From positions 338,501 through 402,500 of the forward strand of contig JABMCL010002980.1 of the NCBI GenBank assembly GCA_018857735.1: DNA of 64,000 bases, written 5' to 3'. Below the pieces are notes generated by a model. The model made no database searches. It worked only from the letters and a program-made list of their open reading frames with translations, and was not told the DNA's origin. Shown piece by piece: positions 56,831 to 64,000 of the stretch. Within the stretch, counting starts at the first letter, position 1. The number at the start of each line of letters is the position of its first letter. Both the position numbers and the translations under genes were made by a program. The DNA comes from Alviniconcha marisindica (taxonomy: Eukaryota; Mollusca; Gastropoda; Provannidae).

Positions 56831-57100
56831 AACAGCAGCTAAACAGTCAAAAACGATGAAAAATAACATGGAAAGCTAAACCACCTATCTGTTTTTGTTA
56901 TGAAAGAAGTTAAACTAGCTGTAACGGTATTCAAAATTAAAAATGAAGCAGTTTTTAATTGAATTTTATGAAATAGTGTACAACTGTTCAAGTTCTAATA
57001 AATGCACAGCCACAAAACCGTAACAGATTCAAAACCTTGTTCGCTTGTTCCCATGCCACAGGCCATCAGTTTTACAGACACGCTGCTGTGCATGGGAGAC

Positions 57101-57126
57101 CTGGATCTGGATCTGGATCTGGATTT
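57101..57126. repeat. (GGATCT)n hexamer repeat
   Basis: Four units of ggatct/tggatc inside a short open frame that otherwise has no recognisable homology. Confidence 0.85.
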
Positions 57127-57947
57127 ATACATTGCAGGGACCATTTTGGCCATTTTTGCTGCTGAGCTGGGAGAGCGCAATGCAAATAAAACTTGTACTT
57201 AAAAAGGAATTGTCCGTACAGTTTGTCATTTTACTCTATTTAAAAACTGGCTAAAACACATTTCTACCTGTGAAAACCTTGCGCGCTGTGTGTGAAAATG
57301 AATGAGTTTGCCAGTACAGTGGAAGCTTTCATGGGAGACCTGAAAAAAGACCTGCATAAAAACTGGCACGCTGCGTGTGAAAAAGTCGCTCATTCAGAGT
57401 GGCATACGACCAGATGACAGTGGGTATGCTCAGAAGCAGAGAGTAGGGTTATATGATTGCCACTGTGAAGTGCTTAGGGCTAGTCTCAAGATAAGTGTTC
57501 AGTAAAACAAAACGAAAAGGAAATCTTTCAGGAAAAGTTGTCTCAAAAGAGATGACAGAGTTTGATTGTCTTTGGGGTAAGTAACCCTCTGTAGTTGTCA
57601 GGACGTTACGCACGCAAAAAAGTTCTTACTATAACGACTTGGTCAGGGGGGGGGGTGTTTGTGGGGGAATAGGAAGGGAAGAGCTTCAGAAAAAGTGGTC
57701 TTAAGAGAGAGATGGATCTTCATCAGGGTGGTGTTTGATCAGGGTGTTCCGCTGTACTTGCAGTCAGTAGGCTCTTTCCTAAGTAACTACACAGACAGCT
57801 AGGACCAAGAGGTGTGAAAAGATATCAGCAGAAACTCAGCTTCTAAATGGCATATAAGAGCAATGGAGCATTTGAAAAAAAATCTTGAATTTGAAGTTTT
57901 CGTTTTGGTCTCTTCTTCCTGTTGGATAAGACATGTTTTAAGACGGG

Positions 57948-58200
57948 CATGACAGTTAAGACTGGTTTCTTTAGGCATTGTAAGATGACATTTAAGACTG
58001 GTTTCTTTAGGCATTGTAAGATGACATTTAAGACTGGTTTCTTAAGCATTGTCAGATGACATTTAAGACTGGTTTCTTTAGGCATTGTAAGATGACACTT
58101 AAGACTGGTTTCCTTGCATTGTAAATGGCATTTAAGACTGGTTTCTTTAAGCATTGTAAGATGACATTTAAGACTGGTTTCTTTAAGTATTGTATGATGA
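57948..58200. repeat. Minisatellite, about 37-bp unit
   Basis: Seven units of gacatttaagactggtttct and ttaggcattgtaagat. Confidence 0.92.
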
Positions 58201-58659
58201 CACAGAAGCCAGATGATTTCTTCTGTGGCTTGATGTTTGGGCTATGATCCATTTTCGATCACAGTCATATAACTGCATGATGTACAATCAGTTGCTATGC
58301 AAAACAACAGACCATGATGTCACCATCAAGCATCTGATCATGTAATGTAGGCTTCAGACTTGCTCCATTCTCACCTGATTCTGATCCGACACAAGCTGTC
58401 AATAGCCAAATCACATATCATATAATTAATAGGCATTTTTGGTAATCCAAGCCTACAACTAATATGAAATGTATTTGATCTAATAATCTGAGACTATACT
58501 TTGAATGCAATAAAAAAAAAAAATGTGGAATTTTCTTTGTCAGCAGTGTCAATATTTTACATGAAAATTATGATGATGTCATAGTTATTGTTCTTTCATC
58601 CTAGCTCCTACAGGGTAATTAATAATAATGCAACCACCACTGCAGTTTCTTCATGATTG

Positions 58660-59400
58660 GGGTATGCCATACAATGACTGCATTTACCCAGTTACCTTTC
58701 CATCGACCCATGCACTATGTCGTCTGGCATAGCCTGCTGCATGACATTATACAATGACTACATTTACCCAATCACCTTTCCATTGACCCATGAACTATAT
58801 TGTGTGGCATAGCCTGCAGCATAGCATTTGTTTGTTGACATTATACAATGACTACATTTACCCAGTCACCTTTCCATTGACCCATGCACTATGTCGTCTG
58901 GCATAGCCTGCTGCATGACATCTGTTTGTTGACATTATACAATGACTACATTTACCTGAAGTCACCTTTCCATCAACCCATGCACTATGTCGTCTGGCAT
59001 AGCCTGCTGCATGACATCTGTTTGGTGACATTATACAATGACTACATTTACCTGAAGTCACCTTTCCTTTGACCCATGCACTATGTCGTCTGGCATAGCC
59101 TGCTGCATGACATCTGTTTGGTGACATTATACAATGACTACATTTACCTGCAGTCACCTTTCCATCGACCCATGCACTATGTTGCGTGTCATAGCCTGCT
59201 GCATGACACTATACAATGACTACATTTACGCCGTCACCTTTAACTTTCCATCGACCCATGCACTATGTTGTGTGTCATAGCCTGCTGCATGACACTATAC
59301 AATGACTAAATTTACCCAGTCACCTTTAACTTTCCATCAACCCATGCACTATGTCATGTGGCATAGCCTGCTGCACGACGTATGTTTGGTGACAGGCTAG
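58660..59400. repeat. Minisatellite, about 77-93-bp unit
   Basis: About eight units around acaatgactacatttaccca, cacctttccatcgacccatg and catagcctgctgcatgacat. The 93-bp unit is a multiple of three, keeping frames open; no protein is inferred. Confidence 0.92.
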
Positions 59401-59892
59401 ACCATGTAGCTGTATGATCAAGTGATCGAAAGTGGATTCTAGCCTTTGGAGACCTAAAGGATTTGCCTCTGGCGCTACCAGTTGCTGATGACAGGGGTTA
59501 GAATTAATGCTGTATCAGCTGTGTTGGCCTGACTTGCTGTCAACTTAGCCGCTGGGGTTGCCACAGGCAATGAATGGTCTTGTGTTCCTCTGTTTCTTTC
59601 GCTACATGCACTCATTTTTATTTTTTTACATTTTCAGATCCCATGAAATTATGTGTATTTGCTTTGGGTCATTGCATATAATGTGTTGTTAAATCGCTGC
59701 AAGGCTTGTGTTTAAAGTCTGAACATTCCAATGAATATAAGATTCATTTACATAGAGGTGTGTAGATATAGATATTTATGTATCTCTTGTTTCTAGTTTA
59801 TGTAGAGGTGTGTAGATACATATATTTTGTTTCTACATGTATGCATGATGGTACCTGCCCACACTGACATGAATTCTTCATCTCAAATTTGG

Positions 59893-59945
59893 GGGTGAGC
59901 AAGTAAGTAACTTAGTTTTTTATGCCCAGTCAACCAGCACATTTG
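59893..59945 (+). repeat. Short interspersed repeat (CAGTCAACC family), plus copy
   Basis: agtaagtaacttagttt then tatgcccagtcaaccagc; 3' part diverged. Confidence 0.5.
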
Positions 59946-60224
59946 GGGAAAACATACTCTGTAGAACTTTCCGAGAGACTGAAAAAAAGAAGAAGGAAAA
60001 AAGCCTTCTCAAAATGTTTTGTCCACCTGATCTATAGATCAGAATAAAGGACCACCCCTCTTTGGGGCTAGACCAAAAGGGCTTTAGCTGAAATCTTAGG
60101 GTGGCCGTGAAAGAATTGTCTCAGTATAACAGGACTGGTGGACGCATGGCATTCATCCCTATCATTTTTCAAATCAGTTCAAAGTGCCTCCGGGCTGAAA
60201 GCTAGTGGGCGCTGCTTCATGAGA

Positions 60225-60512
60225 AAACGGCCACCATGCTATTTACACCCTCTGTGCATAAATATAAACGGCCACCATGCTATTTACACCCTCTGTGCAT
60301 AAATATAAACGGCCACCATGCTATTTACACCCTTTGTGCATAAATATAAATGGCCACCATGCTATTTACACCCTCTGTGCATAAATATAAACGGCCACCA
60401 TGCTATTTACACCCTCTGTGCATAAATATAAATGGCCGCCATGCTGTTTACACCCTCCGTGCATAAATACAAATGGCCACCATGCTATTTACTCCCTCTG
60501 TGCATAAATAAA
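60225..60512. repeat. Minisatellite, 41-bp unit
   Basis: Seven near-identical units of ggccaccatgctatttacac and cctctgtgcataaatataaa. Confidence 0.95.
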
Positions 60513-61092
60513 ACATTTATCTTCCAGTAATTAAATGGAAGGAAATTGGGTTTTAACACACAGTCAAGAAAGACGGTTGTATCATGACTGAGAACTGTGC
60601 AAAGTACAGGTGAACTATGGACCTTTACCAAAGAGTGGTCAGCATAGCGCAGTTGTACGTGCACTGTAGAGAAGAAAAACAACAACAACAACCTGTCAGA
60701 AAATTGGTTTTTCATCCTGTCCACCCCTGACAGCACTAATACACACAGTAATAGTCCAGAACTGCTGTTTTTAAAAGCTGCATATTGAAACGTCTGTGTC
60801 TGGCTAAGGTTGAAAAATTGGTATTAAATGAAAATTGTAAATGGATGTTTTGTGTGACAAGTATTTCTTCTTCTTTTCTCTTTGTTCTTTGTTCTTCGAG
60901 TGGTAGGGTGTAGTTTTCCTGATCATGACTGTTCTGTCTCATCTACATTGTGGCTGAGAGGGGAGGGAGGAGGGGCGAGGTGAGTGGTTGAACAGTGCAC
61001 CAAAGAGACCCTGGAAGTTTTCTTTTTGTCTTTTCCGTGAGCACAGAGCATCTTCAGCTGTGGTTGTCAGCTAGGCTATGGCAATGCTCTCA

Positions 61093-61412
61093 TTGTGATT
61101 CTGCCTGGAGTCTGTACACAACTGGGTAGGTGTGTAACAACTCATCTTATGTCATAGTGTGATTCTGCCTGGAGTCTGTACACAACTGGGTAGGTGTGTA
61201 ACAATTCATCTTATGTCATAGTGTGATTCTGCCTGGAGTCTGTACACAGCTGGGTAGGTGTGTAACAACCCATCTTATGTCAAAGTGTGATTCTGCCTGG
61301 AGTCTGTACACAGCTGGGCAAGTGTGTAACAACCCATCTTATGTCATAGTGTGATTCTGCCTGGAGTCTGTACACAGCTGGGCAAGTGTGTAACAACCCA
61401 TCTTATGTCAAT
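61093..61412. repeat. Minisatellite, 64-bp unit
   Basis: Five units beginning gtgattctgcctggagtctg at 61095, 61159, 61223, 61287 and 61351. Confidence 0.95.
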
Positions 61413-61552
61413 GAATCTCACAAGTAGTGCATCATCCGGTGTTTTCACATTTATTTATCGATGCATCAGTTCACCATCATGCTGTTATTACCTGTATTGT
61501 AAACAACAGAACTAATCTGTTTTCAGAAGGGGTGGGGTGGGGGAGGGGTTGC

Positions 61553-61892
61553 GGGGGGGGGGGGGGGGGGGGAGGAAAAGGAAAGCTGGAAAACATGTCT
61601 AATGACAATATTGATAATAATAATTATATATTATTATAGTACTGTGGTTTCATCACAATAATAATAATAACAGTTATTGCATGAAGTCCGCCTGTTCTTT
61701 TCATCCAGTCTACCATTTCAGCTGCGGTTTTATTGCTGTTGTTGGTTGTTGTTGTTGTGTTGTTGTTGTTGTTGTTTTTGTGTGTGTGTGTGTGTGTGTT
61801 TTTTGGGGGGGTTGGGGGTTGGGGGGGGGGTTGTTTGTTTGTTTGTTTGTTGTTGTTGTTGTTGTTTGTTTTTTGTTTTTTTGGGGGGGTAC
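61553..61892 (+). repeat. G20 tract and (GTT)n/G-rich simple sequence
   Basis: G tract 61553-61572, AAT repeats near 61613-61673, then GTT/GTTT and G7-G9 runs (61738-61892). Confidence 0.9.
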
Positions 61893-62039
61893 TTTGTATT
61901 GTCAAACAACAGGGTGTCCCTCTGCAGTAAAAAAAAAAAGAGAAAAAATCTAAATGAAAATCATCGAAAATCATCGAAAAACAAGCTGTTAAAACATACC
62001 GAAGCAGTAGTTCCTGCCTGTGCTATTATGTTGAGCGTG

Positions 62040-62175
62040 AATTAGATTTGGTCCCGTGTGTTGAGGATGAATTAGATTTGGCTTGGTGCGTTAAACTAGA
62101 TTTGGTCTGGTGGGTTAAACATAAATTAGATTTGGTTTGGTGCGTTAAGCATAAATTAGATTTGGTCTGGATGTA
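62040..62175. repeat. Short tandem repeat, aattagatttggt unit
   Basis: Five imperfect units of 25-37 bp (aattagatttggtctggtg, gcgttaaacata). Confidence 0.8.
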
Positions 62176-62254
62176 CAGTGAGCCATGTTTCCGAGTTGGG
62201 TGGATTTTTATACAGTTAAGATGATGCTCTCCAGGCAGTGTGCCTGCTGAAAGT

Positions 62255-63185
62255 CTTGGGTGCTTTCTGTGGGAAACTGGATTTGAAATTTGGCTTGCTT
62301 CCTCTGAGGAAATGTGGCTTGCTTTCTCTGGGAAACTTTGGGGTTTTGCTCTGGATAAATTTGGCTTGCTTTCTCTGGGAAACTTTGGGGTTTTGCTCTG
62401 GATGAATTTGGCTTGCTTTCTCTGGGGAATTTGGGGGTTTTGATCTGGATAAATTTGGCTTGCTTTCTCTGGGGAATTTGTGGTTTTTGATCTGGATAAA
62501 TTTGGCTTGCTTTCTCTGGGGAATTTGTGGTTTTTGATCTGGATAAATTTGGCTTGCTTTCTCTGGGGAATTTGGGGTTTTGCTCTGGATAAATTTGGCT
62601 TGCTTTCTCTGGGGAATTTGTGGTTTTTGCTCTGGATAAATTTGGCTTGCTTTCTCTTGGAAATTTTGGGATTTTGCTCTGGATAAATTTGGCTTGCTTT
62701 CTCTGGGGAATTTGGGGTTTTGCTCTGGATAAATTTGGCTTGCTTTCTCTGGGGAAATGTGGCTCGCTTTCAGCTTGGAAAACGTGACTTGCTTTCTGTG
62801 GCTTTCTGTGGAGAAATGTGGCTTTCTGTGGAGAAATGTGGCTTGCTTTCCCTGGGGGAATGTGACTTGCTTTCAGAGAGCTGTGGCTTGCTTTCGCTTG
62901 GGAAATGTGGTTTGCTTTCTGGGGAGAAACGTGGCTTGCTATTCCTGGGGAAATGTGGCTTGCTTTCTGTGGGGAAACTTGGCCTGCTTTCTGTGGGGAG
63001 ACTTGGCTTGCTTTCTAAGGGGAAACGTGGCCTGCTTTCTGTGGGGAGACTTGGCTTGCTTTCTAAGGGGAAACGTGGCCTACTTTCTGTGGGAAGACTT
63101 TGCTTGCTTTCTAAGGGGAAACGTGGCCTGCTTTCCCTGGCGGGGAAACCAGGCAAGCTTTCCGAGGACAAACTTGGCTTGCTTC
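62255..63185. repeat. Large minisatellite, tttggcttgctttctctggg family
   Basis: First half: about ten 46-49-bp units (ggataaatttggcttgcttt, ctctggggaattt, ttttgctct). Second half: 24/48-bp units (gtggcttgctttctgtgggg). Both strands have long open frames because unit lengths are often multiples of three. Confidence 0.93.
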
Positions 63186-63400
63186 GATTTTCACACCGTG
63201 ATACTGTTGCTGGAACCCCCCTAGCTCAGATGTACATAACGTCACCAGGGCTCACCCAGTGACGCCCTTGCTGGCCAGGAAAACGTGTCAAGAACTGCCA
63301 GTAGTTTGTACAGAATGCCCGCTACAAGGTGTGTCTGCGGGCAGTCCATGCACACTGACACTATTCGTGTCGGGTGAGACCACGGACTGTGCAAGTGCTT

Positions 63401-63401
<1 letters not shown>

Positions 63402-63443
<42 letters not shown>
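63402..63443. repeat. (GA)n microsatellite
   Basis: About twenty GA units; a G17 tract follows at 63571-63587. Confidence 0.95.
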
Positions 63444-63445
<2 letters not shown>

Positions 63446-63754
63446 GGAGTTCAGGCATCTTCTTCAGTTAGTGCGGGATGTGTCGGACCTTGGTTGGTTA
63501 AACGTGTTTAACGCCGAGTTCAGTGTCTCCAAAGAGGTACTGGCGTGGAGAGATCGAGATCCCAGGAGGTGGGGGGGGGGGGGGGGGAGGCATGGAGGGA
63601 CTATATCTAATGCTGCATCGTCACCACCGGAATGACTCCTGTAATTAAGGTGGGCAGCGATGAGAGCCATATTTTAATGTTTCATTAATTGTGAGGGACA
63701 AAATCTCAAGACGGGACATGTCCAATGCGCAGACCACAACTTTTGAAGCGAGAG

Positions 63755-63840
63755 GATACTAAGAGCCGAAGCGGAATCGAACCGAAGTCTTCCTGCTTAC
63801 CATGCAGCCTAACGCCTTACCGCTGGGCCCAGTCGGCTCA
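63755..63840 (-). mobile_element. tRNA-like sequence (SINE head or degenerate tRNA)
   Basis: Minus strand: GAGCCGA pairs with TCGGCTC as a 7-bp acceptor-like stem; A-box-like gggcccagcggtaaggcg and a perfect B-box GGTTCGATTCC are present. The T stem has mismatches and the anticodon stem is only four pairs, so a functional tRNA is unlikely. A tRNA-derived SINE head is more probable. Confidence 0.5.
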
Positions 63841-64000
63841 CACATGTGTCAGACGTCTTGTGATGCGGTCCTTATTATAAGGATTTAGCCTTCTCACACA
63901 ACACGTGGGTTTGTCAGTTCAGAGGCAGACGCTATCTAAAGGAAACAGGGGCAACTTCTCTGTGCCACTGTTGAGACTTCTTGTGATAAAATCTTTATGA

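Noticed and set aside
58858..59157. Minus-strand Cys/His repeat frame (CSHCIMSPNRCHAAGYARRH) resembling zinc fingers
   Set aside because: Product of a 93-bp minisatellite; no zinc-finger spacing and no splice or codon evidence.
63755..63840. Functional tRNA gene
   Set aside because: Acceptor stem and B box are good, but the T and anticodon stems are defective; fits a SINE head better.

Overview
The window is animal nuclear DNA: intron-rich, GT-AG spliced, and full of microsatellites, minisatellites, tRNA-like SINEs and relics of non-LTR and DNA transposons. Codon choice, gene content and the repeats suggest a lophotrochozoan, probably a marine gastropod mollusc. That taxonomic placement is inference. 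No prokaryotic features are present.

I can support three protein-coding genes, and the reading frame closes exactly for all three. (1) ABRACL (Costars-family actin regulator), plus strand, 5648-6659, two coding exons, 81 aa. (2) EIF4B (translation initiation factor 4B), minus strand, 39356-15795, 17 coding exons, 661 aa, with RRM, DRYG-like repeat domain and the PAPPPKENAW region. (3) LZTFL1 (BBSome/ciliary trafficking regulator, BBS17), plus strand, 43604-54308, nine coding exons, 295 aa. ABRACL and EIF4B converge; EIF4B and LZTFL1 are head to head, about 4.2 kb apart ATG to ATG. The three do not form one pathway.

Layout: 1-4300 is repeat-rich upstream DNA (piggyBac-like MITE, giant CA/TG array). 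4330-6800 is ABRACL. 6800-10400 is mostly featureless apart from a LINE 3' end. 10400-15795 is probably a long EIF4B 3' UTR or flank. 15795-39356 is EIF4B, whose introns hold minisatellites, SINEs, a LINE RT fragment, a THAP pseudogene, a near-perfect 61-bp-arm hairpin and a second piggyBac-like MITE. 39357-43600 is the divergent intergenic/5' region. 43604-55190 is LZTFL1. 55200-64000 is repeat-rich DNA with several minisatellites and no gene I can support.

The most unusual signal is that at least eight exon-intron junctions in these three genes are themselves copied into local tandem arrays. The extreme case is LZTFL1, where about twelve tandem copies of acceptor plus terminal exon (stop codon included) lie at 53610-54310; most encode a near-identical C-terminus. 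A second pattern is that every homopolymeric G/C tract of 10 nt or more that I found is G on the sense strand of the local gene, with the sign switching at the convergent and divergent gene boundaries.
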